DNA of 64,000 nucleotides from Macquaria australasica (GCA_005408345.1 SEMN01000001.1:1488001-1552000), one strand, 5' to 3'; shown: positions 39,707 through 51,170, counted from the stretch's first letter. The notes: generated by a model not told the origin, from the letters alone. Numbers and translations: made by a program.

Positions 39707-41656
39707 ATGAAGTTGATGTTCAGACCCCTTCTTTTCCATTTGCTCCTGTGCTGTGCAACCCAGACATTAGGTAAGCGTTTCTGGTTTGGAAGTCTGGTCA
39801 CCAAGAATTTAACAGACTTACCTCTTTCAGTTAAGTTCTCACCACTTTTGTGCAGTCTACGCTTTCACTGTATCACTCAACCATCCCTTAAATTCACAAC
39901 TTTCTCCCCCTTTCCTTTCCTAAGGTGTCACGATCCAGTCTGTCCCAGAGGCCAACAGTGAGGGTGTTATACAGACAGAGCTGGAGAAGACTGTGTCTCT
40001 GATTTGTCAGTCTGACGGTGGCCATGAGACTCAGACCAATGAAGAGTTGGTCTGGCTGAGGAATGGCGCTGTCGTCAGTCTGAAGGAAGAAAATACGAAG
40101 GGTAGCAGCAGAGTGTGTGTTACACCCGTCATCTATGAAGACAACGGTGCCACTTTCACCTGCCACCTGAGCAGAAATGCCACAGTTAGGGCCTCAGTCA
40201 CCCTGAATGTCACATGTGAGTCCCTTTCAATAAATGTTACAATGATGTTAATAGTAATGCTAGTAACTAATAATTAATATATAGCTTTTAGGTTTACGGA
40301 ATTTTTAGCCACACTGGGGATCGCAGTGTCAGTGTGTTGGTCAGTCTGTCCGTCTACAGACATTCATGGTCCCCAGAAGATGAATCCTACTGACTTTGGT
40401 GACATTTGTGGTTTTGAGTGAAACATCTTTACAATTATTGGATGGATTGCCAAACATTTTGTACAGGCATTCATGTTCCTCTCAGGAAGAATTGTAATCA
40501 CTTTGCTGATCCCTTAATGATAAAATTAATGACATTCCCATCAGTCTCAGCTGTACTTTGTGTTTCATGCTAGTATGCATGCTAACATACTTAACTAAGA
40601 TGGTGAACATGGTAAACCTTACCTACCTAAAGATTAGCATGTTAGCAGTGTCATTGTGAACATGTTAGCAGGCTGGTGTTAGCACAGCCTCACAGACCTG
40701 TTAAACATCAGCTAACGTGCTGATGTTTAACAGGTCTAATGTTTACCATGATTTCCATCTCAGTTTTGAGGAAAAGTCATTAGAATACATCATCTGGGAA
40801 CCATGAATGTCTGTACAACATGTCAAGGCAATTCCTCAAATAATAATCTAATCTAAAATGCTAGGTTAACAAACAATTGAAAGTTGAGAAAGCTGCACTT
40901 CTATAAAGGAAATCTGCGCAGCTATGTGGAAAAAAACTAATATTTGTTTGTTTAAATTTTGTTACAGAAAACAGCAGCATTAATATTTTTTCTGTGATGT
41001 TCCTAATCAGATCCCCCACAGCTCTCTGGGTCAGAGGAAGTTGTCTTAGAGAATGAGGCAGTGCTAGTCCTGCAGTGTGATATCTGGGCCAATCCACCAG
41101 TTTCATATCCCATATCTTGGACACTAAATGGAAGTACAGTGGATCTAATAGCAGGTGGCTTCACGGTGACCAATGACGGTTTTACAAGCCGGCTAAGTGC
41201 CAACAGCGTTGAGAAAAGCATGAATGAAGGCACGTATCAGTGCACAGTGTACTCTCCCATCTATGGAGAACATAGCAAGTTCTTCAAAGTCACAGTAACA
41301 GGTCAGTTCACACCATCACTACTCCTCAGTTTTGCTGAAGCCACATCTCACATATTTTATTACTCTTGTGTAATCAGCTCTTGAAATGATGAATCAGTCA
41401 GTGATATAAAGTAAGAAAAAGTGGTTTGATCATCTTCTTCCTCCTCATCTGTAGAAAAGACCATGAAGTTCCCACTGATGCCCATAATAGCAGGGATGGT
41501 AGTGGTGTGCCTTACTGTGCTTCTTGCCATTGTTTCACGGTGGGACAGAATTACAAAGGTAACACACAAACACACGTACATAAAGCACAAAGACTGACCC
41601 TGACTGAAACCGAACCTCCTAATGCTTTGTTTCTCTTCTGACAGTGCTGCAAGTAG
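39707..41656 (+). CDS. tmigd1: Transmembrane and immunoglobulin domain-containing protein 1
   Basis: Type I membrane adhesion protein. In mammals TMIGD1 is an epithelial junction and microvillus protein of kidney and intestine. Coding exons: 39707-39770, 39925-40215, 41011-41301, 41455-41558 and 41645-41656; 253 aa (human 262). Residues 1-22 form a signal peptide. Ig domain 1 occupies exon 3-coded residues 22-118 (C49-C101, W65), with 'EELVW' and 'VCVTPV..EDNGATFTC' as in human TMIGD1. Ig domain 2 covers residues 119-215 (C141-C196, W155, EGTYQC). A transmembrane helix spans about 223-243. Sequons are N106-A-T, N116-V-T and N158-G-S. One exon per Ig domain, each 291 nt, is typical of this family. 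The tail ends at Cys-Cys-Lys, coded by a 12-nt last exon; this is shorter than the human tail and lacks its PDZ-type C-terminus, so the last exon is the least certain part. Confidence 0.9.
40345..40830 (+). repeat. Dispersed teleost repeat with inverted duplication, in tmigd1 intron
   Basis: This is a long copy of the 'ATGCTAACATACTTAACTAAGATGGTGAACATGG' type repeat that I recognise as very common in teleosts. Its distal part (about 40694-40770) turns back as an inverted copy of the segment near 40595-40650, forming a perfect 19-bp stem at 40694-40712 and 40719-40737. Confidence 0.75.
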
Positions 41657-41777
41657 GTAGTGTCCAAAATAAGTGGTCCTCTCTACTTCACCAAATGAGA
41701 GAAGGGTTGAAGACATCACCACTCTGTTTTGTGGCCTAGTTTTTAATTTTATCATATCATATCATGTCATATCATAA

Positions 41778-41940
41778 GGAATAGTTTGATATTTTGGAAA
41801 ATGTGAGTTTGAAGACCAATACCACACTCATATCTGTCTGCTAAATATGAAGCTACAGTCAGCATCTGGTTAGCTTAGCTTAGCACAAACACTGCAAATC
41901 AAAGGAAAACAGCTAGCCTGGCTCTGTCCAAATTGATTGC
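41778..41940 (+). repeat. Fragment of the fold-back repeat family
   Basis: Left-arm-like layout: 'AGTTTGATATTTTGGAAAAT', 'AATACCACACTCATATCTGT', 'GGTTAGCTTAGCTTAGCA' and 'AAACAGCTAGCCTGGCTCTGTCCAAA'. It lies in the 3' UTR region of tmigd1. Confidence 0.7.
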
Positions 41941-42119
41941 ACTGCAACCACTTATTTGTAATGTCTGATGAAATATATGTTTGTAGTATTTGTTTTGTTG
42001 TTCAGTTAAATGTTGTGTTTTGTTATGTGAAACAGTGCACGTCTCGGGATGCAAGATACATTTCTGAAAATATTCTGATAATAAGGTTAAATCACATCAA
42101 ATTAAATCTAACTCTCTGC

Positions 42120-42335
42120 AATAAAGCACATAAGCATATTTACCAAAATGTCCTTTAGAATCTGACAAAATGTAGCATGCTATCTGCTGTATTAGCTGTT
42201 GATTATGGCAGGAAGATCTGTGATGTTTGAAATATGACCTTGAGATCATCTTTTAACTTGTTACTTTTCATACTTTTTGTGGTGCACCCTGATGCTGTGA
42301 TGCTGTGATTTTCTTGTTAACATCTTTGCAATAAA
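42120..42335 (+). terminator. Candidate polyadenylation signals of tmigd1
   Basis: AATAAA occurs at 42120-42125 and 42330-42335. The second is followed by a GT/T-rich stretch, as expected for a cleavage site. Confidence 0.5.
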
Positions 42336-44680
42336 AGTGCTTCTGTTTCCTCACCAAACCTGAAAGCACACAGACATTGTGGGGACACCACTTTTATGGG
42401 GACAGACTGTACACCTCAAGTTCAATTGTAGATTTGAGGGTTACGTTTGAAGTTTGAATTTGATAAACACATGGCAGAAATTTGCATAAAACATAGTGAT
42501 ATTATAGCTCTTAAGGAACGCTGCATTCTGAAACATTTAAGTTAATACATATTAATACATTGGCAATTTTACAGACATATTTGACACTACCATTTCCTTA
42601 ATGCTAATGTGTTATAATTGCATATAGTATGTCCAGTTACATGTCCACTTAGCTGGCCAAAATGTGAAATGTGAAAATGTTCCAAGCTAAAAGAAAAACT
42701 GCCTTTAAAAGAAACAACAACTTGTATAATGCAAGGAGTTCACTGTTTTTCAGACCTTCCTGTGTAAAAGTAGGTGTAGGTTTCAGAGACATATATCTGT
42801 CAACAGTTAAAACAACAGACTTAACAGGTATGTCTAATACATCTTCATCAAAGGACTGACTTGAAATCTTGGTCTCTAGTTTCCACATTTGCGCTGAACT
42901 TTAACTCCTGACTCACCAATACAATCAAGTTATACATTTACTCTTAATGACACAAAAGGACATGTACTATTATGTCAGGAGGGTCAAGGTCTAGATCTTT
43001 GTGTTCTTACCAATAAAGAAACACTTTACAGGATCACATAAAACAGCGCAACGAGGATGGTAGCACATTTGACAAGAGTGCACAGGTGTGAGATCAGTGC
43101 AGCAAAGTGGTTATGAAATATACAGAATGAAGACAAGTTTATTGTCTGAGTGAAGGCTTTTATTGTGAAAGAAGCTGCTTGGTTGTGCCTACAGCTCTGA
43201 ATCTCTAGTCAAGAATGAACTTATTTGGTCCCTTTCTGTGTCAGTCTTTTCATTAGCTATGATTGTGTCCAAAAGTATTAATATTATTATTAATAATGTT
43301 AATAATGTAAGGTCTAATTGATCCCTTTTGGGAAATTCTCAGAGGTCACTGTCAACTACAAAACACGAGTACTGAAAAGACAGACCTCTATTAACTACTA
43401 AGAGGCTGTCTGACTAAGTATCATATGTGCTAATTACATGCCAAAATAAGAACGTGAATGTTGCACAAAAGCTCTGGTCTGCTTGTAATTTAGGTTTTTC
43501 ACCAAACACGCCATATGCAAAAATGCAAAAATAAGGTTAGTCTATTCTACATTCAGACAAAAGAAGACAAATTGCAGTCTTGATCATTCTCTAATGACTC
43601 AATTCACTGTGCAGACATGGAGAAACTGTACCCTACCTATTGTATCTATTTAGCAGCCTGTTGTGTTTAATTCAAATGTCAAAAATTGTTTTTGCGATAC
43701 ACATGTTAATCACAAATTGTTTTACGAGACAATAGAAGAATAAATAGACTAAAAGTTAAATAACAGTGAAAACATGGGCTTGTTAGTGCCTTTATTAAAT
43801 CACCACAGGCTAAAACAAAATAGGTGGACATGACAAAGATCTCAAAGCAGTGGTGCTTGAAAGCATTTCACATGCAGGTCTGTAGTGACATCTGCTGGTC
43901 ACTTTACTGTAAAACCCTTCTTGTCCATGATAACATTTTTGTGTAAATGTGCAAATAAAGACACAATGAAATATTAACTTGAGAAAAAGACAAGCCTCAC
44001 AGTGAATGGCAAATTAGCATCAGTATTTAGTGACCTGTTATTGTTCTGTTGATGTAGGTGTTTGTTTAATTTAACCTTTAAGCAGGTATTTCCATTGAGA
44101 TTTAGAATTTTTATTTCAAGAGAGAATGAAAAAGCCTATTTTACAATACACACCTTTTGAGATGAGGACCTGGGCCTTTTTCAGTCTTCTCTAAAACATC
44201 TCTAAAACTTGCATTTAAATGACATTACATTATTACAACCACAATCCCGCATATCATTATATTTTCAATCAAATATTGAGAGCATGACATGACAGGCTCT
44301 GTTTTATTGACCTGCATTAAATTTAGAAGTGTTTATCATATTCTTTCTTCCTTATGTGTGTAAATGGCGTTGATAAAATATTAGAAGCACCTCAATAAAC
44401 AATAATGCAATACAACAACACCACTAACTGGCCTCAAAACTTAACAAGTTGAATCAACATCTGTCTCACACCAAGTCAAGAAAAACTGATTATTATAAAG
44501 CTCACAACGATAAGATTTATTGCTGGGCTGTTGTGTTGGGTTACATTAGATTGTAGCTGAAAGAACTATAACTTGTGGTATAAATGAGTTTCACTAGAAT
44601 ATAATCTACATTAGCGTGTATTAAACTGTACTGGATAAAATTCAATGAATGTTGGAGATATATTTCGTAAAGGTCGTGAC

Positions 44681-44706
44681 ATGATGATGATGATGATGAT
44701 GATGAT
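44681..44706. repeat. (ATG)n trinucleotide repeat
   Basis: Eight to nine tandem ATG/GAT units. Confidence 0.95.
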
Positions 44707-44952
44707 ATTGATCATGATAATCTGCAGGGATTTTTGTCTGTCATATTACAGAAATGTATGCAATGAATATCGTGTTCCATCTCAGGCTTGAACTGAGTCT
44801 TTGTTACTATTTACATTTATTATGGATATGTTTTCATAAGAAAATAACACTTCTCTTTTCTATAAATTAATCTTCCACACAGCCTGTTCAACATCAATCC
44901 AAAGAAGTGTCACACATATGCATTCATGAACTAAATCCATAGTAGTGTCTAT

Positions 44953-45057
44953 GCCTTTTTCACAGAGGACACATAAATAGAATGGAGCCTTATTAATGTT
45001 ATTAGTAACACCTGTGCTTTTCTTACTATGGCAAGTAAAAATGTCTGCTGTGAAAAT
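44953..45057. mobile_element. Small MITE-like repeat (copy 1)
   Basis: Ends read GCCTTTTTCACAG and CTGCTGTGAAAA, inverse to each other. The interior block with 'GCCTTATTAATGTTATTA', 'CTGTGCTTTTCTTACTATG' and 'AAAATGTCTGCTGTGAAAA' recurs at 53510-53602 in cct8. Confidence 0.6.
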
Positions 45058-45239
45058 ATCACAAACAATCATATTGTGTCGTATTGGTTTGCTGGATAAA
45101 TTAAGTGTATGATTTTAAAATACAATTGCCTGACTTGGTTGGGGTCAACTTTTTATTATCAAAGTACCAAATTCATTTCCAATTTATATTTTCAAAAGCA
45201 TCTTCTTTTTTTTTTTTTAATTTTCAAGCATATTTCAGC

Positions 45240-45428
45240 ATGTCGTGCACGATGTCCTGCACGCCGAGACGTAACGTGTCACGTCATTCGGTGCGTGAAG
45301 GGCGTGGCGATGTGTATCTGCGTGCAGTCTGCGGTCCACCGCCAAATTCAAACGGTGAAAGAAAGAAACCGCAGCAGCAGGCGTTTGAAGCACGGAGGGC
45401 AGACAGATTCTCACATCAGTACTTTGAG
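45240..45428 (+). promoter_or_regulatory. pimreg: Presumed promoter and non-coding first exon of pimreg
   Basis: This is a local CpG-containing stretch that ends ACTTTGAG followed by the donor GTGAGC at 45429. It is presumed to splice to the acceptor at 46600, 15 bp before the start codon. TTTGAA, the core of the CHR element used by G2/M genes, is present at 45384-45389 and in reverse at 45347-45352. The transcription start is not visible. PIMREG is a known cell-cycle-regulated gene, so CHR sites would fit, but a 6-mer is weak evidence. Confidence 0.4.
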
Positions 45429-45437
45429 GTGAGCTGG

Positions 45438-45468
45438 CAAACCGTCTACCGTGCCGGTAGACGGTTTG
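45438..45468. repeat. Perfect hairpin 9 bp after the pimreg intron 1 donor
   Basis: The arms CAAACCGTCTACCG (45438-45451) and CGGTAGACGGTTTG (45455-45468) are exact reverse complements around the 3-nt loop TGC. In RNA the stem can extend by one G-U and one G-C pair outward. Confidence 0.95.
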
Positions 45469-46161
45469 TCTTTTGCAATGTGTTTAACGTAACGTTAGAC
45501 TTAATTTAGTGAAAACGGAGGTGTTAACGTTAACGCTGACGCCGTTAACTGCAGATAAGCTAACGGTAACCGTGCCTTCGCGAGCACAGCCTTCTTTTTT
45601 GTTGTTTGTGAATGATAATCACAGGCCTTTTATCGATAATGGTACTACTTGAAGACGTTTCGTTGTGAAGAGTGAGAAGCTGTTACTTCATTATCGTTCC
45701 CCTTTGACGCATAAGTGACAAATCAGTGCTGTTTGCTCCTCTGGCTGTTTATGGAGCCATAACGTTAAGTTACTTAGTTAGAAGTTAAACAGGGCAGATT
45801 GCAAAGCAAGAAATCCTGATCAAATAATAGCCACGAAACTTTCACTAACACGATTAACTGCTGCCTGAGTGTACTGGTTGTTAGGGGTCATGTTCGCCTT
45901 AATTTTCCCTTTCCTTTGTTCATCAACATTTTTCACAATTTTGGCCAGAAAGGTTATTGTGAAGTAATTTCTCAAGATTGTGAAGAGTTAGACTTGTTTG
46001 TCTCTGTCTTAATATCTGGAAATTCCTCTTATTTACTTCTACATTACCTAATGTGACCTGTTACGTTATTACCTTGTTTTATTTAGAATGTTATTATAAA
46101 TAATCGTTTAGTTTGCTTATTTTATTTGAATTATGTCCTGTATTGGAGTTAACCATCTTAT

Positions 46162-46428
46162 TTACGGCTGCAACTAACAATTATTGTCGTCATTGATTTA
46201 ATCTATTGATTCAAAGATTTAAAAAAAGGACCCACTTAATTTGAGAGCTGAATGGGATGTTTTCAAATAGCTTGTTTTGTCTAACCCTCAGAAGACATTC
46301 AATTTACAGTCATAAAAAAGAGAAAAGCAGCAAATCCTAACATTTGAGACACTGAAACCAGAGAAAGTAATTTTTGCTTGATAAATGACTTAAATTATTC
46401 ATTGATTATCTAAATTGTTGCATACTGT
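46162..46428. mobile_element. hAT-like MITE, second copy, in pimreg intron 1
   Basis: It begins ACGGCTGCAACTAACAATTATT and ends near 'AAATTGTTGCATACTG'. The interior shares 'GAAAAGCAGCAAATCCTAACATTTGAGA' layout with the copy at 6792-7097. Its right end abuts a degenerate copy of pimreg exon 4. Confidence 0.75.
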
Positions 46429-46500
46429 AACAGAAAGTTTAACCGAGATCTTGAGTCATTGTCCAGCACTATTTTTATTTGCCTCACACCCGTGTAAAGC
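46425..46500 (+). pseudogene. Degenerate partial copy of pimreg exon 4 (pseudoexon)
   Basis: Positions 46425-46466 match 47556-47597 at 38 of 42 bases. The match includes the last nine intron bases (CTGTAACAG acceptor) and the first 33 bases of exon 4. The copy still reads KF-N-RDLES-L-SS, against KF-D-RDLES-V-SS in the real exon, then loses clear similarity. It lies upstream of the first coding exon, so it cannot act as an ordinary internal coding exon. Confidence 0.85.
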
Positions 46501-46615
46501 ACTAGAAATGCTTGTTTTAAACCTGCTATATTAAAAAAAAAGTTGTATTATTATAATACATACTCTGATGCTCTGTTATCCCTCCACTCCCCTCTTGCAG
46601 GTTAGCTCAGTCAGC

Positions 46616-49223
46616 ATGTCGTCTTCAGTGATGGATGGAGTTGGTAGAGCTGTGGTGGGGGTCTGGCGCGCACATACGGTCCTGGATGAGTCTGACGGGG
46701 CAGAGAGCTCCCCAGAAGCCCCCGACCGTTTCCGCAAGCTTCGCTCTTCGTCTTCACTTAACTCTCTGCGAATGTCTTTGCGCAAGCGGCTCCCACTACG
46801 TTCTGTCCAGACCAACTCCCTCCCAGAGAATCCGACTTGGGAAACCCTGAAGGAGCAACCAAAACCCAGCACAGTCCGCAAACTCACTCGCAATGCTCGG
46901 AACTCCATCAGTGGAGTGTATCAGGTAGATGGATTGGTGTGGTGTTACTTTGGCTGGATCTGGGTGCCAAGTGATTTTGTGTGTGAAAGAGTATGATAAT
47001 CAAGCTTTTTGTGTGCAAATGTGTTCCCTCCTCATAATCTCTCTTCTCTTGTGTCTTTTTCGCCCTTAACCCAGAGGCTGCAGAAGACCAGAGAGTTTGC
47101 ACGTGAGGAGTGTTTGGTTGCGACCCCGGGTCGGACATGTGATGGGGAAGAAGCTGGTCCGTCAACCTCTCGCACCCCAAGACGTACGCCTGGCCGAGCT
47201 GCAACTCCCAGGCGCACACCAAGAACAGCAGCTACACCCGGACGTACCCCAGGCTCTAGAGGAAGAAGAACTCCAGAGGCTGGTGTACGGGGGGTGAAAA
47301 CAGGAGGAGGCAGGAGGCAGCTGGTCCGCATGGCTGCATTACGAAGTCCATTTGCCTCCCCCAACACACAGAACCAGAGGCTGTGAGTCTTCCATCATTC
47401 AGAGCCTCATAACCACCTACACAGTTGCATTCATACATGATACAGCTGAGATATCTGTGGCTTTGTTAGTTGGCCCTGATGGCCCTCAGATTTTATTCTT
47501 TGTTTGCTACTTTCATTTTTTGTGGTTTTCTGTGCTCTGAGTGTTTGGTTCTCTGCTGTAACAGAAAGTTTGACCGAGATTTGGAGTCAGTGTCCAGTGG
47601 ACTTAAGAGGCTCAAACACCTGTCCAAGGCCTTTGATGACATAATTGGCAGAGACGACAGGTAAAGCATTTTCATTCTGAGTTCAATTTATTGATCACTA
47701 GGCGTGTGGTAAATTAAATTAAATATCTCTGTTCTTTAATTTTACTATTAGTCAAAAGTGTTGTTTGCATTTTGAGTGTTAGTGTTATTAGTTTTCAAGA
47801 GTGTTGTGTGTGTGTTTGAGGAAGCCATCGGTCCATTTCCCTTTATTCATACATATTCTGCATAGAGGAAGCCTCAGAGACACATGACCGCCCTCTTCAC
47901 CCTCCCACCCAAAGAATCCCAGTCTGCAGCGCAGCTTGAGGGGCCCCAGACCTCCTTCCCCTCCCCCGACACACATTCTTCCCGGGTCGGTTTGAAACTG
48001 GGTCTGTGTTTCTGGTATTCGGATGAGGAGGGAGTGAGGGGGACACAGTAGGGGGAGAGAGTATGGGTGTGGGAATTGGAGCCAGATGAAATGACAAAAA
48101 TGCTCTTGAGAGAGCTTGGAGTACATTTGCATCACTTCCTGTGTTGACATTCAAAATGTTGAATCGTGGTCTGGACCAGCCCATAAGGAATGAGATGCAC
48201 TGAAAAACAGGAAGGCACATGACAGTGACCTTGTCTGTTATCGGTGTGCATTACATGCAGCCAGCTGCTTCCCTCACTGTATGAAAAGCTCATCCTTTGG
48301 GAATTTAAACAAGTTTGTTTTCCTCCTACAACAGGCGGTTCAACTATTCCCTAATTGTGGAGTAGGGAAGAAGGTAAATCCATATATCAAAAAATGATGC
48401 TTCTCAAACCAGATGAGTGTAACTAATTTTGTGACGTGAAAGCGCATGGCAGAACTAGCCTGGTGTCTGTATTTCAATGCTTGGACTGCTGTGCGTATGA
48501 AATTGTGAGAGTCTGTCCCGAATGAAAAGCTGCTCTTTTTATGACTGATGAATAACTTGCATTGTCCATGCAGAGGATGCGCTTCTTCTCTGTCAGACTC
48601 ACACTTCCTTCCTCCTTTTATTACTCTTTGCTTTACATATTGATTCGTCCTCCGTCGCCTTATCAGTTCTTAAATACTTTCTACTTACCAGTGTGTCTGC
48701 AAGTCTCAAAAATGCCTTAGAAATCTGAAATTATATCCTAATTTGAGGTCATAAATGGGCTTTAATACTGATAAATGTAGCAGTTTTAGAAGTCTTAAAA
48801 ATCTTGTTTCTAGTTGAGAAACATTGTCTCCTCATAGGTCCACAATTGCTATCATAACCAAAATGTAGCTCAAAGTCCAAAAACAAAAAAAGAGAGAACA
48901 AACAAGTTACATTTTTTATATGCATCTATAAAGAGGAGAGAAGTAAATGAATGATAAATTTGGTCCTTTTTTCCATTTCTCTTTGGCATTAATGCAGTCT
49001 TAAAGTCTTAAAACCTCTCCCTCTGTTTATGCTCACTGCAGTAATTGTTCTTTCTCTCTACAGAACTAGTACAAAGGAACGTTCTGGAGGAGCCATAATG
49101 AGAAAGTTGGACCCCAGCGGTAAACTCAGCTGCTCAAACCTCACACGTCGAGCCACGCACCTCTCAAACACAGTGGGAGGTTGGGCCCACACAGCTGTGA
49201 ACACTATTCGCAAACCCAACTGA
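46616..49223 (+). CDS. pimreg: PIMREG (FAM64A/CATS), PICALM-interacting mitotic regulator
   Basis: Nuclear protein linked to the metaphase-anaphase transition and proliferation in mammals. Coding exons: 46616-46924, 47075-47382, 47565-47660 and 49064-49223; 290 aa (human about 240-250). Two conserved blocks identify it: 'LRKRLPLRSVQTN..ENPTWETL' (about residues 57-79; human RRLPLRAVNLN...PSW) with the following 'ARNSISGVYQRLQ', and 'ALRSPFASP' plus 'DLESVSSGLKRLKHLSKAFDDII' layout. Between them lies an Arg/Thr/Pro-rich tract (residues 120-171) with eight Thr-Pro sites, five of which fit the CDK consensus TPxR. The start is the first ATG in the exon that carries the conserved N-terminal block, 15 bp after its acceptor. 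The last exon adds a basic C-terminal tail rich in Ser and Thr. Confidence 0.88.
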
Positions 49224-50079
49224 ACTACATACATGTGTGTATGTAAAAACACAGGACCTTTTGCAGCCATGTTTCACATTTATCTTTACTGTGGTATTAC
49301 TGTTACATGTATATGTAGTGTTGTCATGATACCCGGAGACTATTACATGGCAGCTTGTCTTCTTTTTTTATCTATACTGTGTGTAATTAGCAACATCAGC
49401 AAGTATTTCTTGTGTGTTTACTCGTCTCAGGTAAGCTAGTTGTGGGTAGAATATCCTTGTTATAGCTACCAAAGGGATTTCTGTACTGTGGTGTTATGTA
49501 CCTGTCATAGCTGCTACAACCAGATGTCTTAGTTACATTTTCAAAATGCTAATATTGTAGTTTGTATTCTCACTCTCTGCATAGAAACGTTTTGCTAGGT
49601 TCTGAAATTTACTTCAAAAGAAACGCTGCACGAGACCAAAATTGTATCTGCAGAACTAACACTAAATTTACTGACGCAGGGGAGATGCATTTTCCTCTTT
49701 TATATGTATGCAATAATGTTACTAACATTTGTTATGAGTTTTTAAATGTCATTTGATTAAGCCAAATTGTAAAGTGTATTTTCTATGAAAGGGGGTCTTT
49801 TTTTATATATATAGCTTAGGCAGTATTTGAATAGGATTTTATTTTTCCATATACACAAATCATTTGATAATGTGATGGGGGAAGATGTAACAACTCATTA
49901 CCTGATGATGATGATGTAAAGCCATATCCAGCAGGTTATTAGTGTAGTGACTGTCAAACAAACAACATCAAATGAAGCAAAACACTTTTCTCCTCTCTGT
50001 CATTTGAAAGTATTTCACCCCCTTTTCTGCAGTAATGAGAAAGGGAGACATTGTGCCTAAATGTGAAAAAAAATTGCAC

Positions 50080-50085
50080 AATAAA
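50080..50085 (+). terminator. Polyadenylation signal of pimreg
   Basis: AATAAA about 860 bp after the stop codon. It implies a 3' UTR of about 0.9 kb. Confidence 0.5.
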
Positions 50086-51170
50086 ACCTGTAAGCTTCAA
50101 CACCCCAAAAGTCTTGTCTTTTTTGGTGGTGGTATTGTTATTATTATTATTGCAACACGTGGTAATTGCAATTTACCTTCCTCTTAACATGATTGCTAAT
50201 GTCACTTTTGCTACTGTAAAATCTCTACATCGTCTCAAATGGTGTGGAAAGTTATTGTTCTTGTCGGTGATAATCCGTATGAATGTCCGTATTGCCTATA
50301 CTGCTAGAACCAGATCTTCAGCACATACAATTGACTTTTTATGCCATTGCAATATTTCACAGAATCATACAAATATGAGTCAAGTGTAGATTTAGAAATT
50401 GGGTGAAATAATGCGATAGGGTGGGATTATATAGGCTCTTCTTTGCTATTTTTATAGCAACAACTGAAAAAAAAATGTTATCTGTATGTAAAGTAAGCTG
50501 GTCAATAAAAATATATTGGAAAGATATTACTTATACTACAATATATTGAATACTGGAACATTATATCCCAAGCACTGAATGAGAAATCTTGAGGTACATG
50601 AACTTTACTTGAGTGTTTCCATTTGCTTTTTGCTACACTACGTTTATTTGACAGCTATAGTTACATTTCAGATTTATACATACTGTATACATATACAAAT
50701 TAAAATTAAAAAAGCACATGAACAGCTTATAAAGTGAAAATGCTGCTTACATCTTAATGCCTCAATAACAATCCGGTGGTATAACTGACTAGGCCCATTC
50801 CACACAATGAGCACTTTTACTTTTGATACTTTTATTACTGTATTTTGAAGATATTACTTCTGTACGTTTACTTTTACTAAATCAAGTATTTTTACATGGT
50901 AGTTTTAGCTGTTTTACAAGTAAATAAAGTGTCTGAAGTATGTAAGTTATTAAAGTCTAACACTGCTGAAGACTTGTTTTTTGGATATAGACGTATAAGG
51001 ACACAGTTCCTTAGTCTTGTCATGACACAGCAGGTGAATCGAGACTCGCTCGGTTTGTCCCTTGTTGTTACCCGTCTTCGGCTCCGTGCCTCGCTGAGCT
51101 CGCTCCTCCTCTGTCTCTCCGGCTTTGTACCCAGACCTGAACCCACGCCGCGGCAGCTAGACATCGGAAA
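50086..51170. other. pimreg-cct8 intergenic region and cct8 promoter/5' UTR
   Basis: AT-rich up to about 51000, then GC- and CpG-richer in the last 150 bp before the cct8 start codon, as expected for a housekeeping promoter. No TATA box is evident. No further gene was recognised. Confidence 0.5.

Larger units (their letters stand above)
42336..45200. other. Intergenic region between tmigd1 and pimreg
   Basis: AT-rich unique sequence with no recognised gene. It contains a GAT trinucleotide repeat at 44681-44706 and a small MITE-like element at 44953-45057. Confidence 0.6.

Noticed and set aside
45105..45509. 134-codon open frame over the pimreg first exon
   Set aside because: It reads through the presumed splice donor and has no link to the conserved PIMREG frame. 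Treated as a non-coding exon.
47032..47367. Minus-strand open frame opposite pimreg exon 3, and another at 46576-46908
   Set aside because: These are shadows of the pimreg coding frame, whose GC-rich, repeat-like codons keep the opposite strand open.
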